Assembly (NCBI RefSeq): GCF_000332195.1
Contig: NZ_KB235922.1
Span: 1,946,211-2,010,210, forward strand
Direction: 5' to 3'
Length of the DNA stretch: 64,000 bases
Source: Pleurocapsa sp. PCC 7319
GTDB lineage: Bacteria > Cyanobacteriota > Cyanobacteriia > Cyanobacteriales > Xenococcaceae
Every line of letters begins with the position of its first letter. The stretch's first letter is position 1. The notes beneath the pieces are model-generated. The model saw nothing but the letters and a program-made list of their open reading frames with translations. It was not told where the DNA came from and ran no database searches. Below, one piece after another: positions 38,477 to 48,500 of the stretch. A program made the position numbers and the translations under genes.

Positions 38477-39985
38477 ATGTTTATAGATGTATTGGTAACA
38501 ATTTTTAGAGATGTTATCTTTTTGATGTCAATTTTTACTCTAAGTCAAATTATTATTCTTTTTACTGAATGTTTTTTGGCGTTATTACCTAATAATAATG
38601 AGTTGAAAGAGCAAAATAAGTTAATTAGACCGAGGATGGCGATCTTGGTGCCTGCTCATAATGAAGAAACAGTGATTGTCAGAACTTTGAAAGCATTGCT
38701 GCCACAATTGACTCATCAAGATCGGTTAATAGTAATTGCGGATAATTGTAATGATAAAACAGCAGAGTTATCTCGAAAGTTAGGGGTAACTGTAATCGAA
38801 AGAAACGATTCTCTAAATCTTGGTAAAGGTTATGCCTTGGATTATGGTCTTCGTTATATTCAGTTAAATCCTCCGCAAATAGTGGCAATCGTTGATGCTG
38901 ACTGTATTGTTCAACCAGATGCGATCGATCAAATTGCTTTGGAAGTAATGAGAACCAAGCAACCAGTTCAAGCTGTTTATTTAATGGAGCAACCAGCTAC
39001 ATCAAATCCTCATAATTTGCTCTCTGCACTGGCATTTAAAATTAAAAATTTAGTTCGTCCTCAAGGCTTATACCAGCTTAACTTGCCCTGTTTATTAACA
39101 GGTACAGGCATGGCTTTTCCCTGGTCAGTAATTTCTCAAGTGTCTTTAGATAGTAGCAACCTTGTCGAAGATATGCAATTGAGTATAGACTTGGCTCTTG
39201 CAGGAAAACCCCCAAGATTTTGTCCCCAGGCTCAAGTCAGGGGAATTTTGCCTCAAAAAGAGCAATCCGCTCATAGTCAGAAAAAAAGATGGACCCATGG
39301 GCATTTAAAAACTATTTTTTCTCAATGCCCCAGATTGCTTAAACAGTCGGTTGTTCAAAGACGTTGGGATTTACTGGCGATCGCTTTAGATTTATTTGTC
39401 TTACCTTTATCTTTACTAGTAATGATCTGGCTTATAGCCATGACTGGAGGACTAGTGATAGGAATCCTGCAGGGAGAATGGAGAATTCCTATTTTATCGA
39501 CAATATCAGGAGTTCTCTTATTTATTTCTCTTATCGGAGCTTGGATCAAGTTTGCTCGTAATGATGCACCACTTAAAACCTTGCTCACCATACCTTGGTA
39601 TCTGTTTAGAAAACAACTGCCAGTATATCTAGCCTTTATTTTTAACCGTCAGCAGCAATGGGTAAAAACTGAAAGAGATGAAATTGCCGAGCCAATATTC
39701 TCTCTATCATCCCAAGTATCAGCAGCCCCAGAACAGATCTCCGCTGAAATTGCCAGTGGTGCAATTATTTTTCACACCCAATCTGGTTCATATTTTAGTT
39801 TGAACGAAATAGGAACATTTATCTGGAGGCTGATTCAAGAGCCGCAATCGATCACAGATATTCGTGACACTATTATCCAAGAATACTCGGTCACTCCTGA
39901 AGTATGTTTGCGCGATCTATTAACAATTTTAGAGCAGCTAGCTAAAAAGGAATTAATTGAAATTAGTAACGAGTCTATTGCTTGA
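38477..39985 (+). CDS. Processive-type GT2 glycosyltransferase fused to a C-terminal PqqD/RRE-like domain
   Basis: A 502-aa membrane protein. An N-terminal helix (about 12-37) precedes a GT2 domain (about 50-290) with LVPAHNEE, the D-A-D metal site (140-142), E-D (231-232) and QKKRW (268-272). These are the D, DxD, ED and QxxRW signature of processive enzymes such as cellulose or poly-GlcNAc synthases. Further helices lie at about 300-385. The last domain (about 418-498) reads as PqqD-like: G-A-I-I-F-H-T, G-S-Y-F-S-L-N-E-I-G-T-F-I-W, then an acidic helical half ending L-A-K-K-E-L-I-E-I. PqqD-type domains are leader-binding elements in peptide-modification pathways, and a small peptide gene follows directly. 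Confidence 0.88.
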   Translation: MFIDVLVTIFRDVIFLMSIFTLSQIIILFTECFLALLPNNNELKEQNKLIRPRMAILVPAHNEETVIVRTLKALLPQLTHQDRLIVIADNCNDKTAELSRKLGVTVIERNDSLNLGKGYALDYGLRYIQLNPPQIVAIVDADCIVQPDAIDQIALEVMRTKQPVQAVYLMEQPATSNPHNLLSALAFKIKNLVRPQGLYQLNLPCLLTGTGMAFPWSVISQVSLDSSNLVEDMQLSIDLALAGKPPRFCPQAQVRGILPQKEQSAHSQKKRWTHGHLKTIFSQCPRLLKQSVVQRRWDLLAIALDLFVLPLSLLVMIWLIAMTGGLVIGILQGEWRIPILSTISGVLLFISLIGAWIKFARNDAPLKTLLTIPWYLFRKQLPVYLAFIFNRQQQWVKTERDEIAEPIFSLSSQVSAAPEQISAEIASGAIIFHTQSGSYFSLNEIGTFIWRLIQEPQSITDIRDTIIQEYSVTPEVCLRDLLTILEQLAKKELIEISNESIA

Positions 39986-40100
39986 TTTATCTAATAAATA
40001 CAAAATCATTTAACGAGAATTGCCTACTTAAAATAACATTTAGTTTATTTGTAAATATTTCTGTTTTTTATGATATTAAAAATTTAATTTTAAAATAGCT

Positions 40101-40110
40101 TAAGGAGACG
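40101..40110 (+). promoter_or_regulatory. Strong ribosome-binding site of the 58-aa peptide gene
   Basis: TAAGGAGACG, with a perfect AAGGAG core, lies seven to twelve bases before the ATG at 40117. Few genes in this window have so good a site, which supports translation of the short frame. Confidence 0.7.
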
Positions 40111-40116
40111 AATTAT

Positions 40117-40293
40117 ATGCAATCGGTTAAGAAAAAATATTTTCCACCTCAACTTGAAGAATTAAAAGATTTTACTGAAAATCATCAGCTCAATAAGATT
40201 ATTACATCTCAAAATTACGATAGAGAAAAGGTGGAAAAACTATTGCGCTCGAAAAATAATCTAGCTAATTATCTCTCTTTTTTACATAGCTAA
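40117..40293 (+). CDS. Small peptide (58 aa) with YxxPxL leader-type motif
   Basis: An untracked 58-codon frame with a strong ribosome-binding site, 131 bp after the PqqD-tailed glycosyltransferase. The N-terminus MQSVKKKYFPPQLEELKDFT contains Y8-x-x-P11-x-L13, the motif by which lasso-peptide and related leaders bind PqqD-like recognition elements, and F19/T20 sit near where such leaders carry a conserved Thr. The rest is helical and charged (NKIITSQNYDREKVEKLLRS) and ends NLANYLSFLHS. No lasso cyclase or leader protease is in the window. It may be a modified peptide, or a small partner of the glycosyltransferase. Confidence 0.65.
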   Translation: MQSVKKKYFPPQLEELKDFTENHQLNKIITSQNYDREKVEKLLRSKNNLANYLSFLHS

Positions 40294-40511
40294 TATATGT
40301 TTAAAATAAATAACATTTTGTGATTTTTTTATAAAAAATCTGTTATACATTGCTTATCAAAAAAGCCTTATAAAAAATATAGTATTAATTCATTTTGATA
40401 ATTAAATCTCGATCTTTGTCTTTTGTACTAATCAAAGAACACTTAATTTATCAACTGGTAACTATTTTTAAATATCTTGAAAATTATATAGAGAAAATCT
40501 AAAAATCGAAA

Positions 40512-42683
40512 ATGCAAAAGTCACTAATCGATTCCGAACAAAATTTACTCCTTCCTGCTCAACAAGAGTTGAATATTATTTCTATCTTGAGAACTATTAA
40601 GCGAAATGTAGTGCCAATTGCTGGTATTACAGCATTAGCTACAGCCATAGCTTGGTACAGTAATCGCCTACCTACCTATACTGGTAATTTTCAACTGTTG
40701 GTCGAACCTGTAAGTTCAGAAGGTATACTTACTGCACCTAGTACCCTAACTGGTTCTAGTCAACAAGTAGATTTAAGACAATTAGAAATGGACTATTCGA
40801 CGATTATTGCTCTTCTCAAGAGTCCAGGAATGTTGTCTTCTATTGTTCAGGAAATTCAAACTCAGTATCCAAAACTTAGTTTGGAAAAACTCAAAGATAA
40901 ATTAGCAATTGAACGTCTCGGTTCCAGTCCGATTGAGCAAACGAAAATTATTCAAGTTAATTATCAAAATTCAGATCCAGAACTAGTACAGTTAATTTTA
41001 GAAGAAACTGCTAAAAAATATTTAAGTTACTCCCTTGAGGAGCGGAAAACTCGTATTGGTCAGGGAGTTGAATTTATTGAACAACAATTGCCTGATTTAT
41101 ACAATCGAGTAAATAGATTACAGGCAAATCTACAAAATTTACAGGAACAAAATCAGTTAATCGATCCTCAATCTAAGGGAAATAATTTATTAGAACAAAT
41201 TCGTAAACTCAAAACACAGAAATTTGAAACTCAAAACCAACTGAATAAACTCAAAACCCTGAAAGAAAGCTTACAACGGCAATTAAAAGTCAACCCAGAT
41301 GAAGCAATTGCCATCACGACTTTGAGTGAAGATCCTAACTATAAATCGCTACTGGAAAAATATAAAAATGTAGAAAGTGAAATTGCCATTAATTCGGTAC
41401 TTTATCAAGTTAATAGCCCTAATATCCAAAGACTAGAGGTAAAACGTCAGAATTTACTAGACTTGTTAGCTCAAGAAAGAAGGCGAATTTTGCTAGGGAG
41501 TTCTCCAACTGGAGGTAGTATTCCTCTTTTGTTGAACTCGCAAAATTCAATTCTCTCGAAAATGACTCAGGAACTAGTTGAGACAATCAATCAAATTAAG
41601 CAGTTGGAGGTGCAGAATAATTCTTTATCTAGGACTATCAATGAGTTTGAGTGGGAAGCAAGGAAGATTCCCCAAATAGCTCGCCAATATACCCAGCTTC
41701 AGCAAGAGTTAGAAATCGCTAATCGAACTCTTCAACAACTTCTGACTCAGAAAGATACTTTGAGTGTGGAATTAGCCCAAAGCCAGGTTCCTTGGGAGAT
41801 AGTGTCTAAACCTCAACTGAAGATGGATGAGAAAGGGAATCCTCAGCCAATTCCCATGAATTCAGAGAAAAAGTTATTAGCCGCCCTAATAGGCGGTTTA
41901 CTGGCGGGAATAGTTGCAACTGCATTTTTAGAAAAATCTCACAATGTTTTCTATACTGCCGAAGATATTGAAGAAACCACGAAGCTACCATTATTGGGCA
42001 ATATTACCTGGAATGATTCACCCGAACGGTTGCCTAACGCTACCAACTCTGGACTCCTAGTTAAGTATGAAGATAGTAACCATAATCCTGAATCTATTTT
42101 TGAGTCTTTCAGAACCCTTTATACTAATCTTCGGTTTCGCTTTACTGAACCACCGATACGTTCATTAGTCCTTTCTTCTGCTATAGAGGATGATGAGCAA
42201 CCGACAATTGCTTGGAATCTGGCTGATACCGCAGCAGCTACAGGTCAAAAAGTACTATTGGTAGATGCCACTTTTTCTCATCCCCAACTTCAAGTTAAGT
42301 CTTACTCAGCTAATAAAGTAGGATTGAGCGAGCTATTAACTAATCAAACTGATTTGAACCAAGTTATTCAGCCCTCTTCTCATAGAGACAATCTTTTTAT
42401 TTTGGCTTCTGGGCAAATACCCGCAGATTCTTCAAAACTATTATCATCAAATCAAATGCAACAACTAATTGAAGAATTTCGGCAATCATTTGATTTAATC
42501 ATTTATAATACATCACCTATTTTGGAAAGTATGGATAGTGTTTTTCTGGCTACCCATACAGATGGGATTTTAATGACAGCAGCGATTAACAAAACTAAAA
42601 AATCTTTATTTACCCAGGCTTTAAATCAGGTTAACAATTTTAATCTCAAGTTGTTGGGGATAATTTCTACGCAGATACTTTAA
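40512..42683 (+). CDS. Wzz/Wzc-like polysaccharide co-polymerase with degenerate tyrosine-kinase domain
   Basis: A 723-aa protein: Wzz domain with a first helix at about 36-52, a long periplasmic coiled coil (about 190-430) including a G-rich-type lipid-chain-length segment, a second helix (about 452-470), and a cytoplasmic BY-kinase-like domain (about 520-723). The kinase is degenerate: the Walker A loop expected at SSxxPGEGKST reads SSAIEDDEQPT, Walker A' is VLLVDATFSHP, and the Walker B Asp is lost (LIIYNTSP). There is no C-terminal Tyr cluster. It probably controls chain length or export for the cluster without kinase activity. Confidence 0.88.
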   Translation: MQKSLIDSEQNLLLPAQQELNIISILRTIKRNVVPIAGITALATAIAWYSNRLPTYTGNFQLLVEPVSSEGILTAPSTLTGSSQQVDLRQLEMDYSTIIALLKSPGMLSSIVQEIQTQYPKLSLEKLKDKLAIERLGSSPIEQTKIIQVNYQNSDPELVQLILEETAKKYLSYSLEERKTRIGQGVEFIEQQLPDLYNRVNRLQANLQNLQEQNQLIDPQSKGNNLLEQIRKLKTQKFETQNQLNKLKTLKESLQRQLKVNPDEAIAITTLSEDPNYKSLLEKYKNVESEIAINSVLYQVNSPNIQRLEVKRQNLLDLLAQERRRILLGSSPTGGSIPLLLNSQNSILSKMTQELVETINQIKQLEVQNNSLSRTINEFEWEARKIPQIARQYTQLQQELEIANRTLQQLLTQKDTLSVELAQSQVPWEIVSKPQLKMDEKGNPQPIPMNSEKKLLAALIGGLLAGIVATAFLEKSHNVFYTAEDIEETTKLPLLGNITWNDSPERLPNATNSGLLVKYEDSNHNPESIFESFRTLYTNLRFRFTEPPIRSLVLSSAIEDDEQPTIAWNLADTAAATGQKVLLVDATFSHPQLQVKSYSANKVGLSELLTNQTDLNQVIQPSSHRDNLFILASGQIPADSSKLLSSNQMQQLIEEFRQSFDLIIYNTSPILESMDSVFLATHTDGILMTAAINKTKKSLFTQALNQVNNFNLKLLGIISTQIL

Positions 42684-42745
42684 TCTCAAATATTTGAAAT
42701 AACAGAGGCGATCGCTCGATAGGGCTTCAGTTCACCGCCCTCAGG

Positions 42746-42777
42746 GCGATTGGACTCCGTCCAGGCTTCGCGATCGC
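42746..42777 (-). repeat. HIP1-type interspersed repeat (copy C), between convergent genes
   Basis: The 32-bp element is exactly the reverse complement of copy B at 12086-12117. It lies between the convergent Wzc-like and lpdA genes. It has little self-complementarity beyond its GCGAT ends, so a terminator role is doubtful. Confidence 0.85.
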
Positions 42778-42790
42778 TTCCCTGAATTAA

Positions 42791-44230
42791 TTAAACACCT
42801 ACTACCTGAGCGCGTTTATAGGCTTCGTCGAGAACTTCCGACAGAGTTGGATGAGTATGGATATTAAAAGAGAGGTTTTGTACAGATTCTTTTTTGGCGA
42901 TCGCATTAGCCGCCTCTTGAATTAAATCGGAGGCATGGATACCAATAATATGTACTCCCAATAATTCTCCCGTATCCTGACGATAAATTACCTTAGCAAT
43001 ACCTTCAGTTTCACCTTCTGCTAATGCTTTAGAATTACCTTTATAAAAAGATTTAACTGCAGATACTTTAAACCCTTCTTGTTCGCCTAATTCCTTAGCT
43101 TGAGCTTCAGTTAAACCAACATAGCTAATTTCGGGATGGGTGAAAGCAGCAGCGGGAATAGAACGATAATTGACTTCCTTGTCTTGTCCACACATATTTT
43201 CGACAGCTACCACACCTTGTCCAGAAGCAGCATGAGCCAGCATCATTTTACCAGTAGCATCTCCCACTGCCCAGAGATGAGGCACGGGTTTACCGTCGCG
43301 CAATACTTGCATCTTATCGTTGACAGGAATGAAACCTCGTCGATCTAGTTCAATGGCTAAGGTTTCTAGACCAAGTTTTTTGGTAGCGGGAATACGTCCT
43401 GTGGCTACTAAACAGGCATCTACTTCTAAAACTTCCACCACTTCTTTAGTCTTGGCATCAGTTAGTTCAATCGTTACAGGGGAGCCAGGAGTAATTTTTG
43501 TAGCGAAGACACCCTTATAAGTTTCAATATCACGTTTATCGAGTAAAACTTTTTTAGCGATTTTAGCAATGTCGGGATCGAAGCCAGGCATCAAAGTATC
43601 TAAGGCTTCGATCATAGTTACTTCGCAACCCAAGGCAGTATAGACATCAGAAAACTCTAAGCCAATGTAACCACTACCAATAATCGCGATCCAATCAGGG
43701 AGAGATTCTAACTTAACCGCATCATCGCTAGTAAAAACAGTTTTGCCATCAATTTCTATGCCTCTGGGGACAAAGGGAACAGAACCAGGACAAAGCATGA
43801 TCTCTTTGGCAGTAATAGTTTTTTCCCCATCATCACTGCTGACTTTAACTTTTTGGGTTCCAGCAAGTTCACCCCAGCCACGAATAATATCTACTTTAAG
43901 ACGTTTGAGACTGTTGGTTAAATCTCCTTGAATTTTATTTACTAGATTAGTTGCATGGTCAGCGATCGCAATACGATCAAATTGGACTCCTCCTAGTTGA
44001 ATACCCATGTCTTGTAAATGATGAGCATCACTAAACTCTCTTACTCTACCTGAAGCAGCCAATAAAGCTTTAGAGGGAATACAGCCACGATTAACGCAAG
44101 TTCCCCCCATATCTCCAGCTTCAATAATTGCCGTTTTCAGACCGTTTTTAACCGCGTGTAATGCTGCACCATGTCCACCAACACCCGCACCAATAATAAT
44201 TAAATCGTAATCAAAGTCGCTCATTGCCAT
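42791..44230 (-). CDS. lpdA: Dihydrolipoyl dehydrogenase
   Basis: A 479-aa FAD enzyme (E3 of 2-oxoacid dehydrogenases and the glycine cleavage system). It has the FAD-binding GAGVGG (14-19), the redox disulfide [13 protein letters not shown] (C45/C50), the NAD site [14 protein letters not shown], the second FAD motif [15 protein letters not shown], and the C-terminal His-Glu pair in H-T-H-P-T-L-S-E-V. Length and motifs are those of the plastid/cyanobacterial LpdA group. It is convergent with the Wzc-like gene. Confidence 0.96.
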   Translation of the reverse strand: MAMSDFDYDLIIIGAGVGGHGAALHAVKNGLKTAIIEAGDMGGTCVNRGCIPSKALLAASGRVREFSDAHHLQDMGIQLGGVQFDRIAIADHATNLVNKIQGDLTNSLKRLKVDIIRGWGELAGTQKVKVSSDDGEKTITAKEIMLCPGSVPFVPRGIEIDGKTVFTSDDAVKLESLPDWIAIIGSGYIGLEFSDVYTALGCEVTMIEALDTLMPGFDPDIAKIAKKVLLDKRDIETYKGVFATKITPGSPVTIELTDAKTKEVVEVLEVDACLVATGRIPATKKLGLETLAIELDRRGFIPVNDKMQVLRDGKPVPHLWAVGDATGKMMLAHAASGQGVVAVENMCGQDKEVNYRSIPAAAFTHPEISYVGLTEAQAKELGEQEGFKVSAVKSFYKGNSKALAEGETEGIAKVIYRQDTGELLGVHIIGIHASDLIQEAANAIAKKESVQNLSFNIHTHPTLSEVLDEAYKRAQVVGV

Positions 44231-44443
44231 TTCTTCTATAATTGCTGCAATCCTTTATTTTGACATACTCACTGCCCTACCCTGCTACGCTTTGGACGGC
44301 GATTCTGAGAACAGTCAAAATACTCGTTATTTGAAGTTACTGCAAACGCACGCTCTTCAACTATCATCCATGAGCGATCGCACTGCAATCAAACTGAATT
44401 CCAATTTCTCCTAGTTGAACTATATAGCTGTTTAGAAAGAAAT

Positions 44444-44468
44444 ATACTGAAATTAGTAATTTCAGTAT
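44444..44468. repeat. 11-bp-arm inverted repeat
   Basis: ATACTGAAATT (44444-44454) and AATTTCAGTAT (44458-44468) are perfect inverted repeats around AGT. The perfect symmetry and compact size fit a dimeric regulator site as well as a hairpin. No T-tract follows. Confidence 0.6.
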
Positions 44469-44620
44469 TATTACTTATTTAAGAAATTCTTTATGCTTAA
44501 ATGTAAGTTAAAACACTTATTTTTTTTTTCAAAGAAGATAATGTAGTTACCAAGTATTTTTACTTAATTCAACTGTTTTTTTGCTCTGTAACCAATACTA
44601 AATATACCTGAAACTTTAAC

Positions 44621-44656
44621 CTCAAGCTAATGTAATGTAAATTACATTAGCTTGAG
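44621..44656. promoter_or_regulatory. 16-bp-arm perfect palindrome upstream of the 44718 gene
   Basis: CTCAAGCTAATGTAAT and ATTACATTAGCTTGAG flank GTAA, a perfect 36-bp inverted repeat 61 bp before the ATG at 44718. It is not followed by Ts, so it is not a standard terminator. It may be an operator, a transcript 5' hairpin affecting expression, or an insertion remnant. Confidence 0.6.
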
Positions 44657-44717
44657 ACAACAAAATCAACCACTTGTCTCCTTTTTACTTAGCTCTTTAT
44701 ACCAATAATTAACAGTA

Positions 44718-45461
44718 ATGAAAGATATCTTGGCTCTAATCGAAGAAAAACAACAAATATATTCTCAGTTACCTTTGTTTGAATTTTTGCAAGATAAAAG
44801 TATACATCCTGCAAAAAGATTGGCTTTTGCTCCCTACGCTGCACCGTTTATCATGAGTTTTTCCGATTTATGTAAATATGTTCTGCGTCAGGAGCCGACT
44901 AACGACAAAATTCAAACAATATTAAATCAGCATACTTATGAAGATGATTTTCATTGGCAATGGTTTTTAGAAGATCTAGAGAAGTTAGGTTTTAATTATT
45001 CCTTACAGTTGAATGATTCTTTGAGATTTTTGTGGAGTGAAGAAACTAAAGCTTCACGATTTCTAACTCATGAACTTTACAAATATATTGTTCAATCCGA
45101 AGCCATAGAAAAGTTAATAATTATGGAAGCAATGGAAGCTGCTGCTGATACTTTTTTATCTTTTACTGAACAAATTACTGACGAATTGCAATTGATTACC
45201 AACCAAGAATACCAGTATTTTGGTAGTGATCATCATGATTCTGAGAAAAATCATAATACTCGCTCCGATGAAGTGAGAACGTTTATTGAAAATATACATC
45301 TTTCGGCAGAAACTCGACAAAAAAGTATTGATTTGGTTGAAAAAGTATTTGAACTATTTACTCAATGGGCTTATAAGCTTTTAAGTTATGCTCAAGATGA
45401 TCAAGTATCGCAATCGTTAGATCTAAAGCTAGATCGGGAACAGATACTAGAAACAGTGTAA
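44718..45461 (+). CDS. Haem-oxygenase-like fold protein (possible non-haem diiron type)
   Basis: A 247-aa all-helical soluble protein. The spacing of acidic and His residues (Y-E-D-D-F-H-W-Q-W-F near 72-81, E-A-M-E-A-A-A-D-T-F near 140-149, and Y-F-G-S-D-H-H-D-S-E near 168-177) resembles haem-oxygenase-like diiron oxidases and 'iron-containing redox enzyme' proteins. I cannot assign a substrate. It stands alone between a palindrome-bearing leader and a hairpin terminator. Confidence 0.6.
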   Translation: MKDILALIEEKQQIYSQLPLFEFLQDKSIHPAKRLAFAPYAAPFIMSFSDLCKYVLRQEPTNDKIQTILNQHTYEDDFHWQWFLEDLEKLGFNYSLQLNDSLRFLWSEETKASRFLTHELYKYIVQSEAIEKLIIMEAMEAAADTFLSFTEQITDELQLITNQEYQYFGSDHHDSEKNHNTRSDEVRTFIENIHLSAETRQKSIDLVEKVFELFTQWAYKLLSYAQDDQVSQSLDLKLDREQILETV

Positions 45462-45472
45462 GCAGTCTTCTA

Positions 45473-45501
45473 GTAAGGGTTGGGTATCTTCCAACTCTTA
45501 C
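45473..45501. terminator. Hairpin between convergent genes
   Basis: GTAAGGGTTGG (45473-45483) and CCAACTCTTAC (45491-45501) pair over 11 bp with one G-T step and a 7-nt loop. It is 12 bp after the 44718 gene and 20 bp before the end of the convergent kinase gene. There is a short T-run at 45512-45515 on the + strand. Confidence 0.6.
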
Positions 45502-45520
45502 CAATGTGTCGTTTTGATCC

Positions 45521-48500
45521 TTAAATTCTACTCTTATAATCTAACTCATCAAAGAAAATTTCAATTTTAGTACCGTTAGTCTTATCAAGTTTAATTTCAC
45601 CTTCAAGTTGTTCGACTAGAGTACAAACTAATTCTAGTCCTAAAGAGTCACTATTATATAGATCTTTATCATCTGCAAAGCCCACACCATCATCCTGGAT
45701 TGTAAGTACTTTCTGTCCTTCTAGATTTTGTTTTAAACTCAACCAAATATTACCACTATCGCGATCGCAAAACCCATGTTCCAGGGCATTAGAAACTAAT
45801 TCATTTATAATCAAACCACAAGGGTTGGCAGTTTCAATGTTTAGCTCCATATCCTCGATATCAACCACAAAATTAATGTTTCTTTCTTTACATCCTTGGG
45901 AATAAGTAAGATTGTCGAGTAAGGAATTCACGTATTGAGCGAAATTTATTCTATCTAGTGAAGTAGTACCATAAAGATGTTGGTGTACTAATGCCATTGA
46001 TGTAATCCGGCTTTGACAGTTTTCCAGTAGTTTTATTATTTCTGGATCTTCAACATAGCTACTTTGAAATTCTAAAAGACTAGAAACTACAAATAAATTA
46101 TTTTTGACTCGATGATGTATTTCCTTGAGTAAAATTTCTTTTTGTTTTAAAGATTTTTTCACCGAGGCATGGTCTTCCAGATTTTTATACAGACGAGCAT
46201 TCTCAATGGAAATTGAAACTTGAGACAGTAAAACTTTTAATACTTCTAATTTCTCAGGTGTAAAAGCCCCACTAATTAGCTTATTTTCTAGATAAATCAT
46301 TCCCTGCAATTGATTTTTATAAATCATGGGGCAACCTAGAATAGATTCTGGTTGATATTCGATGATATAAGGATCATTAGTAAACATTCCTTCTTTGCTA
46401 GCCCGATCTAAAATAACTGTGCTGCGGCTACTTTGAATATAGTTAAAGATAGTGTGTGGCAAGTCTAGATATTCTGCTACAGGAATATAAGGAAGATCGA
46501 CATTTTTTTCTGGAATCATCGTTGCCGCAGCAGCTACAATCCAGGATGAATTCTGTTGTAAAAATAAGATACTTTTCTGCGCTCCCGCATTTTCCATAAC
46601 TATTTCCATCATTTTAGATAGCAAATTATCCAAAATGATTTCTGAAGAAATAGCCTGAGAGGCTTTAATTACTGAAAATAAATCTAATGTTGCCAGACTT
46701 TCTGACTGGCTATCGATTTGAACCGAATCAGAAGAAGCCGAAGAATTGTCTTTGGAGGTTTTCTCCAGGGGAGGAGGCAATGTCGAGAGAGAGAGCATCT
46801 CCAAAGCTTCGATTGGAGGCGACCTCCAACTGTCTTGATCCGTTTTTCCCAGCCAGTGCGCTGCGGAGATGTAATCCGTTATGGGAATACGAGTTAATAA
46901 TTCAGAATATTTTGCTTCCAAATCTCTTACTTTAGTTAGAGCTCCCCAACGCCAATATCCATAATAGGCATCAGTCAAATAATACCCAGCTATTTTAGTT
47001 TTACCTTGTGATAAATAAAACTCTCCTGCTAATTCTTCTGCTAATGCAGCTTCGTGAGTATATCCTGACTTGCCTGCTTCTGTAATTGCCTTATCATAAT
47101 GCTCGATTGCTTGCTCATTTTTACCTAAGACTCTAGCCATCTCGGCTGCTATTAGCTCGTATTTGTGTAGATTATTCTCTGGAGCATGGACAGCCCATTG
47201 GCGAATTAGTTGTTGATAAGATATTATTTCTTGCAAATCGGTTAATTCAATGCTTAATTTATCACGATGTATTGCCAACATAGCTAAAGAACAATAAAAA
47301 TGATATACAGAAAAGCCCATTCTCCCTACTGCGGCTTCTAAGTATTGTTTTCCTTTACGACCATGTTCAATTGCCTGTGGAAAATCCTTAAGGAAATAGT
47401 AGAGAATCATTTTAGCGAGATAGAAAGCAAACAGTGACATAGCATCATTAGCTTCTAGCCACAAGGGTAGCATTTTTGATTCATTAAAACTTTCGCCAAT
47501 TAATAGCAACTTGTCTTCCGCTAGTCCTTGCAAATTGAGATTGAGTTGTCGCCAAATTCGAGCATAATTAAACTGAAAATCCTGTTTAAAATTTTGGATT
47601 ATACTGATTTGGTTGAAGGATTTTTTATCAGCTGAGGGCAAAGGCTCTCCCGCAAAAAAAAGATAGGCACAGTAATTTGTAGCATGAAAGCAAGCGTGCT
47701 CGACATCACCTACTTCTATTCCCTCTTGAATTCCCTTTAAAAAAGGGTCTAAAGTAGAAATCGCTGGTTCTCGCCAATGGCGAATCATATTGTTAAAAAT
47801 AAAATCTACTTTAGGTTTAATTTCTCTAACATCAAATTGTTCTTGAAGCTTTAGGGCTAGTTTGCCCAATTGATATCCAGCATCAATATTTCCCTTAGCA
47901 CATAACAGCAAACCATAAAGAGCATAGGCAACAGGAGAGAGTCGAGAGTTGCCATAATGTAGACAAAGGTCGACCATTGTTAAGGCTGCTAAGGGAAACA
48001 ATTGAGGCTTGACAATATAAATAGGAGGAATAATAGTCGCCAAGATTTCCAACGCTGCCTTACTATAGTCATCAGCCATTTCAGGAAGATTTTTGAAGGA
48101 TTCAATGCGTTCAGGAAGTGTACGCGGAGAGTAATCGCTTTCAAAATTAAGGAGAGCTTGAAGATCTTGAGCTTGTTTGGGATCATCTGGTAGAGGTATT
48201 TTTAGTAGACTCAGAACTTGCCACCCTGTATCTACAGCCAATTGCATCTGGTTTTGAGCAATATAGGCATGAATCCTTATTTTATGAACTCTGACTTTTT
48301 CTAGTACCGATCTAGCTTGAATCAGAATAGTATTTCCTAACTGTTCAGCACGCTCAAAATTAGTTTGCATATATTGCACTTCTAAGGCTTGTAAATAGAC
48401 TTTTAACGTTAAATCGTAATTATCTTCCCAACTAGATGGAGAAAGTAATTCTAATGCAGTATCCAAATAATTAGCTGCTAATTCATAGGCATTTGCAGTC

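Larger units (their letters stand above)
44231..44717. promoter_or_regulatory. Gene-free divergent region with two strong palindromes
   Basis: 487 bp between the divergent lpdA and 44718 genes. It contains two inverted repeats (44444-44468 and 44621-44656, listed separately), AT-rich sequence between them, and one HIP1-related octamer near 44376. No coding frame is evident. Confidence 0.55.
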
